A DNA stretch of 64,000 nt. Origin: Asaia sp. W19 (GTDB taxonomy: Bacteria > Pseudomonadota > Alphaproteobacteria > Acetobacterales > Acetobacteraceae). Below the pieces are notes generated by a model, which searched no databases, was not told the origin of the DNA, and saw only the letters and a program-made list of their open reading frames with translations. The stretch is taken from positions 357,130-421,129 of the forward strand of contig NZ_PNQZ01000013.1 in the NCBI RefSeq assembly GCF_003994335.1, written 5' to 3'. Below, in pieces: positions 15,836 through 25,428 of this stretch. The translations under genes and the position numbers were made by a program. Every line of letters starts with the position of its first letter. Positions within the stretch are counted from its first letter, which is position 1.

Positions 15836-18800
15836 ATGACACGTCCCCATCTTCTCGACGCCCTGCGTGACCATGTCCTGCTTTGCGACGGCGGCATGGG
15901 ATCGCGCATCCAGATGCTGGATCTGGAGGTCGAGCGCGATTACTGGGGGCAGGAAAACTGCACGGAAATCCTGACCCTCTCCCGGCCCGAGCTCATCCGC
16001 GAGATTCATCGCGGCTATTTCGGGGTCGGCGCCGATATGGTCGAGACCAACACATTCGGTGGCTCGATCGTCACCCTTGCCGAATTCGGGTTGCAGGACC
16101 GCGCTCGCGAGATCAACCGCAGATCTGCCGAGCTGGCGCGCGAGGCTGCCGAGACCTTCAGCGACGGGCGTCATCGTTATGTTGTGGGCTCCATCGGCCC
16201 AGGCACCAAGCTGCCCAGCCTCGCCAATATCGACTACGACACTCTCGAGGCCGGGATCATCGAGCAATGCCGTGGCCTGATCGATGGGGGGGTCGATGCC
16301 TTTCTGATCGAGACCTGCCAGGACACGCTTCAGATCAAGGCAGCCGTCAACGCCGCCAAGGCTGCACGGCGCGAGCTGGGCTCTGACGCCCCCATTTTCG
16401 TGCAGGTAACGGTCGAGACCACCGGCACGCTTCTGGTCGGCCCCGATATCGCCGCAGCGGCCACCACAATTCATGCGCTGGACGTGCCTCTCATCGGCAT
16501 GAACTGCGCCACAGGCCCGCAGGAAATGGCGGAGCATGTGAAATGGCTGTCAGAGAACTGGCCGGGGCTGATTTCCATCCAGCCCAATGCGGGGCTTCCC
16601 GAGCTGGTGAATGGCACCACGCATTACCCTCTCACCCCCGGTGAGATGGCGAGCTGGGTGGAGCGCTTCATCGTGGAGGACGGGCTCAATCTGGTAGGCG
16701 GATGCTGCGGCACCTCCACCCCGCATATCCAGGCGCTGGACGGGATGCTTCGCAAGCGCGGCGGGACCAGTCACCGCCCTGCCCCGGTCAAGCGCATCCA
16801 CCATTGGGTGCCCTCCGTTGCCAGCCTCTATACCCAGACGCCGCTGCGTCAGGAGAACGCCTATTTCTCCATCGGCGAGCGCTGCAACGCCAATGGCTCC
16901 AAGAAATGGCGTGAGTTGCAGGAAGCCGGCGACTGGGATGGCTGCGTTGCCGTAGGGCGCGAGCAGGCCACCGAGGGCTCCAATGCGCTCGATCTCTGCA
17001 CGGCCTTTGTCGGACGCAATGAAATTGCCGAGATGAATGAGGTCGTCACGCGCTTCACGTCTTCGGTGAATGCGCCTCTGGTGATCGACTCAACCGAGAC
17101 CCCAGTCATTGAAGCTGCGCTCAAGCTGCATGGCGGCAAACCCATCATCAACTCGATCAATTTCGAGGATGGCGAAGGCCATGCCGAGGACCGCATGATC
17201 TTGGCGCGCAAATTCGGCGCTGCGGTGATTGCGCTCACCATCGATGAAGTGGGCATGGCCAAGACGCCGGAAGACAAGCTGCGCATTGCCGAGCGTCTGG
17301 TCGATTTCGCCTGCACGAAGCACGGTCTGCCGCAATCCGATCTGATGATCGACCCGCTGACCTTCACCATTGCCACGGGCGTGGAAGACGATCGCAAGCT
17401 GGGTGTCTGGACGCTCGAGGGCATCCGGATGATCCGCGAGCGCTTCCCCGATATCCAGATCATCCTGGGCCTGTCAAACATCTCCTTCGGCCTCAACCCG
17501 GCGGCGCGCGCCGTGCTGAACTCGGTCTTCCTCGATCATGCGGTCAAGGCTGGCATGACCGGCGCCATCGTGCATGTCAGCAAGATCCGCCCGCTGCATC
17601 TGATCGCCGCCGAGGAAGTGAAGGTGGCCGAGGATCTGATCTTCGACCGACGCAGCGAGGACTACGATCCGCTCCAGAAGCTGCTGGAGCTCTTCGCGGG
17701 CCGAAAAGCCGCCGATGCCATTCAAAAGCGTCGCGCCGAGACACCGGCCGAACGTCTGAAGGACCGTATCGTCGATGGCGACCGCAAGGGCATCGAGGAC
17801 GATCTCGCCGCGGCAATGGAAGAAATGCCACCGCTCGACATCATCAACACCGTGCTGCTGGATGGTATGAAAGTGGTGGGCGAGTTGTTCGGCGCGGGCA
17901 AGATGCAGCTTCCTTTCGTGCTGCAATCGGCCGAGACCATGAAAACCGCCGTGGCGTGGCTCGAGCCCTATATGGAGCGTGTAGAGGGTCAGGCGCGTGG
18001 CACGATGGTCCTCGCGACCGTCAAGGGCGACGTGCACGATATCGGCAAGAACCTCGTCGATATCATCCTGACCAATAACGGCTACCGCGTCATTAATCTC
18101 GGCATCAAGGTCCCTCTGGCTGATATGATTGCTGCGGCGCGCGAGCATAACGCGCAGGCCATCGGCATGTCGGGCCTGCTTGTGAAATCTACCGTGATCA
18201 TGCGCGAAAACCTCGAAGAGATGGCGCGTCAGGGTATCGATATTCCTGTCTTCCTCGGTGGCGCAGCACTGACACGCAACTACGTGGAGGACGAATGCGC
18301 CCGCTCCTACGGGATCGAGACAGCAGGGCGCGTCGCCTATGCGCGCGATGCCTTCGATGGGCTGTCGCTCATGGACAAGGTCGTGAATGACCAGTTCGAC
18401 GACTATCTGAGCGCCATCCAGACGCGCCGGGCGGGCAAGCAGCGCAAGGTCGAGCGTGCGCCCGAGCTGGCCGAGACACGCGGCTTCGCGCCCATCGACA
18501 AGGACGCCGCGCGCATCCGCCGTGCCCGCGTGGCCGGAACCCAGCCCGTACCCGTGCCGCCTTTCTGGGGTGCCCGCGTGGTCGAGGCCACGCCCGCGGC
18601 TGTGCTCCCCTTCCTGAATGAGCGCTCGCTCTATCAATTTCAATGGGGCTTTCGCAAGCAGGGGCGCTCGCTCGACGAGTTCATGACCTATGCCAAGCAG
18701 GAACTGCGCCCGGTGCTCAAGCGCATGCTGGCGCTCTGTGCGGAAGAAACCATTCTCAAACCCCAGGCCATCTATGGCTACTGGAAGGCCGCGGGCGAAG

Positions 18801-19336
18801 GCAATGACCTCGTGCTCTTTCACGAGGATGGCGTGACCGAGGCTGCGCGCTTCACCCTCCCCCGCCAACCCCGCGAAGATGGCGAGTGCATTGCCGATTT
18901 CGTACGTGACATCGACGAAACCGAGCGCGATGTGGTGGGTCTGCAGGTCGTGACCGTGGGGCAGAAAGCCTCTGATCTGGCGCGAGACTGGTTCGAGGCC
19001 AACCGGTATCAGGATTATCTCTATCTGCACGGGCTGTCGGTCGAAATGGCCGAGGCCATGGCGGAATACACCCATAAGCGGATCCGCGCCGAACTGGGTT
19101 TTGCGGGCGAGGATGACCGCGACATGGAAAAGATGCTGGCGCAATCCTATCGTGGCTCGCGCTACTCCTTTGGCTACCCGGCCTGCCCGCGTCTGGAAGA
19201 TCAGGAGCCCATTCTGAAGCTCCTCGATGCAGAGCGCATCGGGGTCTCGCTTTCGGATGGCTATCAGTTGCACCCCGAGCAATCGACTTCCGCCCTCGTC
19301 ATGCTCAACCCGCGGGCCAAGTATTTCACGGTCTGA
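15836..19336 (+). CDS. metH: Cobalamin-dependent methionine synthase
   Basis: A 1166-residue enzyme that moves the methyl group from 5-methyltetrahydrofolate to homocysteine through cob(I)alamin. All four modules are visible. The homocysteine barrel has zinc ligands Cys224 (MNCATG) and Cys290/Cys291 (GGCCGTS). The pterin barrel starts near 345 (FSIGERCNANGSKKW). The cobalamin domain has D-x-H-x-x-G at DVHDIGKN (~732-739, lower ligand His734). The C-terminal AdoMet reactivation domain has RGSRYSFGYPACP (~1106). E. coli MetH is about 1227 residues, so this is full length. The ATG at 15836 has a weak ribosome-binding site, and no cobalamin riboswitch could be recognised in the 155 bases upstream. 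It is a single gene on this strand, with ydcF 147 bases downstream. Confidence 0.97.
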   Translation: MTRPHLLDALRDHVLLCDGGMGSRIQMLDLEVERDYWGQENCTEILTLSRPELIREIHRGYFGVGADMVETNTFGGSIVTLAEFGLQDRAREINRRSAELAREAAETFSDGRHRYVVGSIGPGTKLPSLANIDYDTLEAGIIEQCRGLIDGGVDAFLIETCQDTLQIKAAVNAAKAARRELGSDAPIFVQVTVETTGTLLVGPDIAAAATTIHALDVPLIGMNCATGPQEMAEHVKWLSENWPGLISIQPNAGLPELVNGTTHYPLTPGEMASWVERFIVEDGLNLVGGCCGTSTPHIQALDGMLRKRGGTSHRPAPVKRIHHWVPSVASLYTQTPLRQENAYFSIGERCNANGSKKWRELQEAGDWDGCVAVGREQATEGSNALDLCTAFVGRNEIAEMNEVVTRFTSSVNAPLVIDSTETPVIEAALKLHGGKPIINSINFEDGEGHAEDRMILARKFGAAVIALTIDEVGMAKTPEDKLRIAERLVDFACTKHGLPQSDLMIDPLTFTIATGVEDDRKLGVWTLEGIRMIRERFPDIQIILGLSNISFGLNPAARAVLNSVFLDHAVKAGMTGAIVHVSKIRPLHLIAAEEVKVAEDLIFDRRSEDYDPLQKLLELFAGRKAADAIQKRRAETPAERLKDRIVDGDRKGIEDDLAAAMEEMPPLDIINTVLLDGMKVVGELFGAGKMQLPFVLQSAETMKTAVAWLEPYMERVEGQARGTMVLATVKGDVHDIGKNLVDIILTNNGYRVINLGIKVPLADMIAAAREHNAQAIGMSGLLVKSTVIMRENLEEMARQGIDIPVFLGGAALTRNYVEDECARSYGIETAGRVAYARDAFDGLSLMDKVVNDQFDDYLSAIQTRRAGKQRKVERAPELAETRGFAPIDKDAARIRRARVAGTQPVPVPPFWGARVVEATPAAVLPFLNERSLYQFQWGFRKQGRSLDEFMTYAKQELRPVLKRMLALCAEETILKPQAIYGYWKAAGEGNDLVLFHEDGVTEAARFTLPRQPREDGECIADFVRDIDETERDVVGLQVVTVGQKASDLARDWFEANRYQDYLYLHGLSVEMAEAMAEYTHKRIRAELGFAGEDDRDMEKMLAQSYRGSRYSFGYPACPRLEDQEPILKLLDAERIGVSLSDGYQLHPEQSTSALVMLNPRAKYFTV

Positions 19337-19483
19337 CCCGAGTGTGATGCCGCGTTTCAGCAGGCACGGGGCCATATTTGTCCGCAATGAAAACCGGCGT
19401 CGCATTTCCCCAGTAGGTGCGGCGTCACCCTACCCGGTCACTCCCTCGATCGGTTCGGGAGAAACGAAGGCGATGGGACAGAG

Positions 19484-20254
19484 ATGACACATCCGGATTT
19501 TACCGCTCTGGAACAGCCCGAGATCAGGGAGGCCGCGGATCGCATTGCTGCCTATCTGGCTCTGACCAGCAGCGACGATGCGCCAAACCGGATCGACCTA
19601 GTCTGCCTTGCTGGCAATGGCGTACTCGCCTGCGTGGATCATGCTGCGAGCCTGGCGCGCCAACATGGCTGCCTGTTGATGATTACCGGCGGCATCGGGC
19701 ATTCGACTCCGCCGCTGGTAGCGGCCCTCGCTTCACGTCTCGATTGCGCGCCGTCTGCCCTTGCCGATCTCTCCGAGGCCGAGCTGATCTCTCGCCTAAT
19801 TGCGGCGGACTCCCTCATCGCGAGTGACCAGATCATCCTGGAAACCCGCTCGACGAATACGGGCGAGAACGCGGCTTTCACGCGCGACACGCTCGATGAG
19901 CTCGGGCTCAGGCCGCATCATGTCGTTCTGGTTCAGGACCCGCTCCTGCAACGCCGCACCGATGCGACGTTCCACCATGTCTGGCGCGAGCGATCGACAC
20001 ATTTTTTCTCGTCCCCGCCTTTCACGCCCCGCCTCAGAGAGACGGTAACCTCGCAATCCTGGACGGAGGAGCGCTACCTGTCCCTGCTTCTAGGGGAAAT
20101 TCCCCGGCTTCAAGATACGACCTCTGGTTATGGCCCTAAGGGACGCGGCTTTATCGGGCACGTTGATATACCCCGGATAATTCTAGAGGATTACGCGCGG
20201 CTTGCGGCTCGCTTCGCGACGCAAGCCGCGCGATGGCCCTGTAACCCGGCTTAA
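19484..20254 (+). CDS. ydcF: YdcF/SanA-like DUF218 protein
   Basis: A 256-residue protein closely resembling E. coli YdcF. Shared features are a strand with LAGN near residue 45, GGIGHST after the second strand, E-x-x-S-T-N-x-G-E-N-A (ETRSTNTGENAAF), VVLVQDPLLQRRTDATF, and the C-terminal ERYLSLLLGEIPRL...SGYGPKGRGFIGHVDIP. DUF218 proteins have a Rossmann-like fold. E. coli YdcF is reported to bind S-adenosylmethionine, but its cellular role is unknown. It has no signal peptide or membrane helix. It is 147 bases after metH on the same strand and may be read through from it; no terminator is evident between them. Confidence 0.9.
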   Translation: MTHPDFTALEQPEIREAADRIAAYLALTSSDDAPNRIDLVCLAGNGVLACVDHAASLARQHGCLLMITGGIGHSTPPLVAALASRLDCAPSALADLSEAELISRLIAADSLIASDQIILETRSTNTGENAAFTRDTLDELGLRPHHVVLVQDPLLQRRTDATFHHVWRERSTHFFSSPPFTPRLRETVTSQSWTEERYLSLLLGEIPRLQDTTSGYGPKGRGFIGHVDIPRIILEDYARLAARFATQAARWPCNPA

Positions 20255-20293
20255 GGAGACATTCCCGCGCCGGATTATCCTGCTGCTGCCATC

Positions 20294-21166
20294 TCAGTAC
20301 GCGTAGGCGAGACCTGCACGAAGGGTAAGGCCGTTCTGGATGCCGCTTGAGGTCCAGCGTCCTGCGACCTGCCCCTCACTTACGCTCTGATAGCGATACT
20401 GGTCTTTGTCATGGCCATAAGATGTATAGGCGTAATCCCCCCCGGCTGTCAGATGCCAGTGGCGCGTCATGCGGTAATCCGCCCCGAGGCTGCCTTCCCA
20501 GCGCGGCCGCGTCGCAGCGCCCTTAACACGATAGGTCTGCGTATCGAGAATCTCGGCCCAGCCAAACCGACCGCGAAGGACCAGGCGATCGGTGAGCGCA
20601 TAATCCGCATTCACGCCGAGACCGACAAAAAAAGCATTCTGCCCGCCGAAGCTATCGTAGCCATAGGAGTCATATCCCCCCTGGACGAAGGGGGTGATGA
20701 GCGCCTTATCATGCAGGAACAGGAAACCCTTGCCGATTTCGCCTCGACTATAAGTCGAGTTAGCACTTTCCCCGCCATTGCTCTGCCAGGCGTCGCCTCC
20801 ATAAGCCGAACTGTAGCGACGCGCATATTTGTCATTGCGCGTTCCCGATCCGAGCCGGAAAAGTGCCGAAGCATAGAGGTTCTCTATTCGCCCCAGAGAC
20901 ACCATCGTCGAGGCGTCCACCTGGAACCCCGGAACCCAGCCGATACGACGGGAGCGGGATTGCGACGCAGAACGATACGGGCCGTACCACCGGCCGCCGG
21001 TCGTCTGATACTGGTCGCCATAGCCCCCTACGAGATTATCGAAAATCCCGGCCATCGAAAGGCCAATTTCCCGATTAACAGCAACCACAGGCAGCGGGTC
21101 GGCCAGCGCCGTCGAAACCGTGAGAACTGAGAGGAGGGCTGCGGTGAAAATGGATGTTGCGCGCAT
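20294..21166 (-). CDS. Outer-membrane beta-barrel protein
   Basis: A 290-residue exported protein. The ATG at 21166 is chosen because it begins a standard signal peptide (MRATSIFTAALLSVLTVSTALADP, cleavage after ALA near residue 22) with GGGA just upstream. A longer reading from 21226 would put 20 polar residues before it. The mature part is a run of alternating amphipathic strands rich in Tyr, Gly and Arg (RRYSSAYGGDAWQSNGG, PFVQGGYDSYGYDSFGG, HLTAGGDYAYTSYGHD), and it ends in the aromatic barrel strand LRAGLAYAY. No specific family is recognised; it resembles the opacity/porin-like small barrels. It is convergent with ydcF. Confidence 0.82.
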   Translation of the reverse strand: MRATSIFTAALLSVLTVSTALADPLPVVAVNREIGLSMAGIFDNLVGGYGDQYQTTGGRWYGPYRSASQSRSRRIGWVPGFQVDASTMVSLGRIENLYASALFRLGSGTRNDKYARRYSSAYGGDAWQSNGGESANSTYSRGEIGKGFLFLHDKALITPFVQGGYDSYGYDSFGGQNAFFVGLGVNADYALTDRLVLRGRFGWAEILDTQTYRVKGAATRPRWEGSLGADYRMTRHWHLTAGGDYAYTSYGHDKDQYRYQSVSEGQVAGRWTSSGIQNGLTLRAGLAYAY

Positions 21167-21253
21167 TGAGGTCCCAGAAAGAAACGAAATGTATCTTCCT
21201 GAAACCCGAACGCGCGATGACGTCAATGTTGTCTTATCGAAATCAACACCAAG

Positions 21254-22333
21254 TCATGATTCGTTATAAAACGGGTAATCGATGTATCCCTCATCACCAC
21301 GGCTGTACCACGTCTTGATATCGTCCGACTGAAGCGGAAGATCCTCGGCCAGACGTCGCGTCAGATCAGGATTTGCGATGAATTTTCGACCAAAAGCAAT
21401 GGCATCGGCAACTCCGCCAGCCACCGTTTCGATCGCTTCCTCGCGCGTATAGTCCTGATTCAGGACCAGAGGATTCCGGAATACTTCGCGAATCGGCCCA
21501 TGCAGCTTGGGCTGGTCGGTCTTGCCGAAGGTACCGTCCGGGCCAGGCTCGCGCAGTTCGAGAAAGCCGATCCCCAGATCGTTCAGCATTCTCGCCGCAG
21601 GGACGAACACGGTCTCAGGCGCGCTGTCGATGCAGCCTTGGGTATCGCCGTTCGGCGAGAGGCGCACAGAGGTACGCTCTGCGCCGATCGTCGCAATCAC
21701 ACGCTCGGTAACCTCGCGCAGCAGTCGGATACGGTTCTCGGGCGAGCCACCATATTCGTCCTCACGGTGATTGGTACCATCGCGCAGGAACTCGTCGATG
21801 AGATAGCCATTGGCCGCGTGGATCTGCACCCCATCGAACCCGGCGGCAATAGCGTTGCGTGCAGCAACTTCGTATTCGCCCAGAATCCGCGTGATATCCG
21901 CCTTGGTGAGCGCGCGCGCCTGCTCTGGATCCTGCTTGCCGTCATAGGTGTGCAGCGGCGCGGGAGCTGAGGTGGGCGAGCTTGAAACTGGCTGCTGGCC
22001 GGTTACGCTGGAATGAACCATACGGCCCATGTGCCAGAGCTGGACGATGATCTTGCCGCCCTTGTCATGAACGGCCTTCGTTATTGGCTGCCAAGCCTCG
22101 ACCTGCTCCTGCGACCATATTCCGGGCGCATAGGGCCAGCCCAGCCCCTCGCGGCTGATTCCAGTCGCCTCGGAGATGATCAGTCCGGCACTGGCGCGCT
22201 GGGCATAGTATTCTGCCATAACAGGTGTTGGCACATGGTCACGCGTGCCACGGCCGCGGGTGAGCGGCGACATCAGGATCCGGTTCTTCGCATGGATAGC
22301 GCCAAGCTGGATCGGATCGAACAGAGTTGTCAT
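21254..22333 (-). CDS. Old Yellow Enzyme family alkene reductase (NemA-like)
   Basis: A 359-residue FMN-dependent reductase. The TIM-barrel pattern is clear: LFDPIQLGAIHAKNRILMSPLTRGR at the N-terminus, LIISEATGIS, QLWHMGRMVH, the substrate-anion pair His172 and Asn175 in HAANGYLIDEFLRDGTNHREDEYGG (Tyr177 follows), SVRLSPNG, and the FMN phosphate site near AIAFGRKFIANPDL. It uses NAD(P)H to reduce C=C bonds activated by a carbonyl or nitro group and often detoxifies electrophiles. It diverges from an ArsR-type regulator 123 bases away, a common arrangement for electrophile-induced reductases, so that regulator probably controls it. Confidence 0.93.
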   Translation of the reverse strand: MTTLFDPIQLGAIHAKNRILMSPLTRGRGTRDHVPTPVMAEYYAQRASAGLIISEATGISREGLGWPYAPGIWSQEQVEAWQPITKAVHDKGGKIIVQLWHMGRMVHSSVTGQQPVSSSPTSAPAPLHTYDGKQDPEQARALTKADITRILGEYEVAARNAIAAGFDGVQIHAANGYLIDEFLRDGTNHREDEYGGSPENRIRLLREVTERVIATIGAERTSVRLSPNGDTQGCIDSAPETVFVPAARMLNDLGIGFLELREPGPDGTFGKTDQPKLHGPIREVFRNPLVLNQDYTREEAIETVAGGVADAIAFGRKFIANPDLTRRLAEDLPLQSDDIKTWYSRGDEGYIDYPFYNES

Positions 22334-22456
22334 AATGCTGTGTCCTCATGAACCCGTGGGGGTTTAATTCGATTTTGATCGAACAATATCAGGAATGGGG
22401 ATGCCCATGGCTCACGACAACCCCTCCCCCGAGTTTTTTGGAATCGGACAGCGCAA

Positions 22457-22753
22457 ATGCCTGACTATGACCACCCCGCTCCGGATACTCTGACCCTGCT
22501 GGGTGTTCTGCGAGGACTAGCCGATCCGATCCGACTTGAGATCGTTCAGCACCTCGGGAAGGTTCCCGAAGCAAGTTGCGCTGCCTTGCTCGGTGACCGC
22601 CCCCGATCCAGCATGTCCCATCACTTTCAGGTGCTGCGAGAAAGCGGGCTGTTGCACACACGGGTTCAGGGTGTGCAACACTTCAACTCCCTGCGGAAAG
22701 CGGATCTTGATGCCCGTTTTCCGGGTCTGATCGACGCCGTGCTCGCCTGCTGA
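22457..22753 (+). CDS. ArsR-family helix-turn-helix regulator
   Basis: A 98-residue winged-helix protein with the ArsR layout. LGVLRGLADPIRLEIVQHL is the opening helix pair, the recognition helix is around SMSHHFQVLRESGLLHTRVQG, and the wing VQHFNSLRKADLDARFPGL follows. There is no metal-binding ELCVC motif, but single cysteines near Ala-Ser-Cys-Ala (~42) and at the C-terminus could sense electrophiles; this is inference. It is divergent from the OYE reductase and probably represses it. The gene for the TPR-glycosyltransferase begins 54 bases downstream on the same strand with its own strong ribosome-binding site. Confidence 0.88.
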   Translation: MPDYDHPAPDTLTLLGVLRGLADPIRLEIVQHLGKVPEASCAALLGDRPRSSMSHHFQVLRESGLLHTRVQGVQHFNSLRKADLDARFPGLIDAVLAC

Positions 22754-22807
22754 GTGAAGGGGGAAGCAGTGTTCACCCCGGCGCAAGGCAAGAAGGAGGA
22801 AACCCGA

Positions 22808-24949
22808 ATGGCACGCATCTTACTGACCTGGCATGGAGCGGTCGTTTGTTGGTCGGGTGGCGTACTGGCCCCAGTCAGTCCAGCCGCAGTGGCAGCCGGC
22901 GATGCAACTCCCCTTCTCGTTGATGAAAATGATCACCTTCTCAGTGGTCCCGCCTGCATTGCGATAGACCCTGCCCCCGGCGATCCTGTCCCGACGGGGC
23001 ACAAGGCGTCGGCTTTCGTGATCCGCACGGGATCGCTCTATCTGAGCTGCCGAAACGACACCGAGTTTCATCTCGTACCCCATGCGCAGGCATGGGAGTT
23101 TTTCGTGTCTTTACCGCAAGCATGCATTCCCCTCATCGCCCGCGTCGTAGCGATGCGCTGGCTCGTGCAAGGAAAACAGACGCCACGAGGTCGATGTGCC
23201 GAGTTCTCGGTCTGGCTCGGAGAGGAACGCTTCGACCCCTCTGCCCTGCTTTTGTCGGAAGATGGGCAGACCCTGACGCTTCCGGGTGGCCGCGTTTGCC
23301 CGGCCTATCCTGGCCCCGCCCTGTCTCATGCTATCGCATCGGTAGACGATTTGATCCGAAATCCTCTGGTCACCTCAGAGGAGAGAATCTGGGCGCATGG
23401 CGGTGATCTGGCCGCCCAGATGCTACACGTGATTACCGCCCCCCACCATGCACCGCATCTGTATCACCTTGCTCGCCTCTGTGCGCTGCTCGGGCATTAT
23501 GACGCGGCCCTTGCCTGCCTGGACGCGTTGGACGGGCTCATGGAGCCAGCAGAGCTGCTTTGGGCCCGCGCCACTATCGCGTATCGACAGGAGAGATACG
23601 CTCTTGTCCGGCCGCTTTTGCGCGACGCAATCGAGGACGCTGCCAAACGCTCATTACGTCAGCAACTCATCATGAAAACCAGCGAGAGATTTCTTCCCGA
23701 AAACTGTCATCCGCTGGCAGCCGCCCGTCTGTTCCGCGAGGTTTACGACGTGCATCTCGACGGCGAATTCTGCAGGGTCCTCGTGCCCTCTCCCCTGCTT
23801 GCAGATGCAACGTACGAGACACGCAGCGTCTATCTGCAGACCCTCGAGGAAATCTGGGGGCAGTGCCCCCCCGCTCGCCGTCGCCTCTTTCTGGAAGCCG
23901 AGAAGGCCTTCAACGGAGAGTCCCATGCTCTGAGCGTGGTAAGCGGACATGAGGCGTGGTATCGCGGGGATGCAGACGGTGCGAACCCCCATTACGAACG
24001 GGCACGACAGCTTTCGATCGAAACAGGCATGCAGTTCGTGCATTTCAACTGTGGTGCCTATTCCTGGCTGACCGGCTTCCCCCGCAAGCCGGAGCCCGCG
24101 CCGCTCGATCTCTCGGGGTGGGAATGGCACTGGACGGGGACGGATGCCACAGCTGCCCAGCCCGATCTTTGCATCGTCGCCGGCAGCGATGAGCGCTATT
24201 TCCGCTTCGTGCCAAGGCTGGTCGCCTCTCTCATTCAGGCCTGCGCCGCAGGCAGCCGCCCCGGCATGATCCATCTGATCCTCGGCTTCGCGAGTCCCAG
24301 CCCCGACCAGATCAGCTTTCTGGAACGCGTCGCAAAAACGTTGCACGCCGCCCGCAGCCCCGTCGCCCTGAGTTTTACCTCCGGGCGTCTGGCGCATAAT
24401 GACGGCGCGACCTATTCCTGCATTCGCTATCTCATGATGCCGAAAATTGTCGAACGGTTCTCCTGTCCGGTCATGACAACCGATATCGACGCCATGTTCC
24501 CGACCGATTTTCTTTCCCTCTCGGAAGCTCTGCGCACCAATCATGATTACGGATTCCGGCTCTATGCCTTTGACTCGGAGGGCAGACAATTCATGGGCGA
24601 GCCCTGGGGCTTTGGTGCCGGTGTCTCGTATTTTGGTGAGACAGCATTGCTACCCGTACTCGCACACGACCTGCATGACTATTTGCGTACGGCCTATCTG
24701 ACGGCAAACCCGACAAACTGGTGTATCGACCAATGCGCATTGGCCGCCATTTTTCACCGCCATATTGGGCCGCGATGGGCTGATCTGCGCATCCGCTTCA
24801 TGGATACGCCCCCCGCTATCGTCGTGATGCCCCACCACACCGGCATGGACAAAAGCAGCTTCGCGGCATGGGAGGGGCTGGTTGACATGGCTCAGGTCTA
24901 TGCTTCTCTGGGCCTCAACCCCGAAGAGGCCAGTGCGCTCGTGACATGA
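22808..24949 (+). CDS. Large glycosyltransferase with a central TPR-like region
   Basis: A 713-residue protein. The ATG at 22808 is chosen because AAGGAGG at 22794-22800 is optimally placed; an in-frame upstream ATG at 22754 has no such site. The N-terminal ~190 residues are beta-rich and unrecognised. Residues ~200-420 are helical and TPR-like (LYHLARLCALLGHYDAALACLDALDG). The C-terminal ~270 residues form a GT-A domain: a start strand PDLCIVAGSDERYFRFVPRLVASL, the metal site Asp559-Ile-Asp561 in MTTDIDAMFP, a FGAGVSYFG loop, and NWCIDQCAL near 640, where the catalytic-type Asp-Gln of related enzymes sits. Donor and acceptor are unknown. The N-terminal TPR region resembles that of the fused GT2/GT4 enzyme in general design, hinting at the same glycan system. 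Confidence 0.82.
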   Translation: MARILLTWHGAVVCWSGGVLAPVSPAAVAAGDATPLLVDENDHLLSGPACIAIDPAPGDPVPTGHKASAFVIRTGSLYLSCRNDTEFHLVPHAQAWEFFVSLPQACIPLIARVVAMRWLVQGKQTPRGRCAEFSVWLGEERFDPSALLLSEDGQTLTLPGGRVCPAYPGPALSHAIASVDDLIRNPLVTSEERIWAHGGDLAAQMLHVITAPHHAPHLYHLARLCALLGHYDAALACLDALDGLMEPAELLWARATIAYRQERYALVRPLLRDAIEDAAKRSLRQQLIMKTSERFLPENCHPLAAARLFREVYDVHLDGEFCRVLVPSPLLADATYETRSVYLQTLEEIWGQCPPARRRLFLEAEKAFNGESHALSVVSGHEAWYRGDADGANPHYERARQLSIETGMQFVHFNCGAYSWLTGFPRKPEPAPLDLSGWEWHWTGTDATAAQPDLCIVAGSDERYFRFVPRLVASLIQACAAGSRPGMIHLILGFASPSPDQISFLERVAKTLHAARSPVALSFTSGRLAHNDGATYSCIRYLMMPKIVERFSCPVMTTDIDAMFPTDFLSLSEALRTNHDYGFRLYAFDSEGRQFMGEPWGFGAGVSYFGETALLPVLAHDLHDYLRTAYLTANPTNWCIDQCALAAIFHRHIGPRWADLRIRFMDTPPAIVVMPHHTGMDKSSFAAWEGLVDMAQVYASLGLNPEEASALVT

Positions 24950-25044
24950 CAGGATGCGGTACGCGCTTTTGTAGCGTCGGGGCTTTGCCCGAACTGACGC
25001 TCCTCCAGCTCTGACCGCTTCTTTGGGCACCCAGCGCGTCGCCC

Positions 25045-25395
25045 TCAGGGCGTGACCGAAAACTGCGCCGTGACAAGTCCTGTATCGGGATTCCAGACCA
25101 CGACCTGCTCTCCCTCGGGATTGCTGATAAGCAGAACGACAGAACCATCCGGGCGTACGGATTGCGAGACGATATGGCCGGTAGCGTGATAGACGAAACC
25201 GGGCCGGGCACCACCTGATGACGCGCCCCCCGTCTTCGGCGGGATGGATACGCCATGATGCGCCGCCGTGCCACCCGAGAGCGCCCTATGGGCGATCACC
25301 CCGATCAGCCCCGCCACCCCTACTACGATCATCACACCCATGATGATAACGGCCGCCATGAGCGCACGGGAAACGGGAGGGGCAGGCGTGGTCAT
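25045..25395 (-). CDS. Small single-span membrane protein (possibly DUF6476)
   Basis: A 116-residue protein with one N-terminal membrane helix (LMAAVIIMGVMIVVGVAGLIGVIA). A short Gly/Ser/Pro linker and a small beta-rich domain follow (IVSQSVRPDGSVVLLISNPEGEQVVVWNPDTG). It is divergent from the rluD-like gene with only 33 bases between the two starts. This resembles the alphaproteobacterial DUF6476 proteins that neighbour rluD, but I am not certain of the family. No function is known. Confidence 0.75.
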   Translation of the reverse strand: MTTPAPPVSRALMAAVIIMGVMIVVGVAGLIGVIAHRALSGGTAAHHGVSIPPKTGGASSGGARPGFVYHATGHIVSQSVRPDGSVVLLISNPEGEQVVVWNPDTGLVTAQFSVTP

Positions 25396-25428
25396 GGCGA
25401 GACGCGATCCTAATTGCTAAACGGGCGC

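Noticed and set aside
17474..19405. A 643-codon open frame antisense to metH
   Set aside because: It lies wholly inside a strongly conserved metH reading. High GC favours long antisense frames, and its translation shows no recognisable motif.
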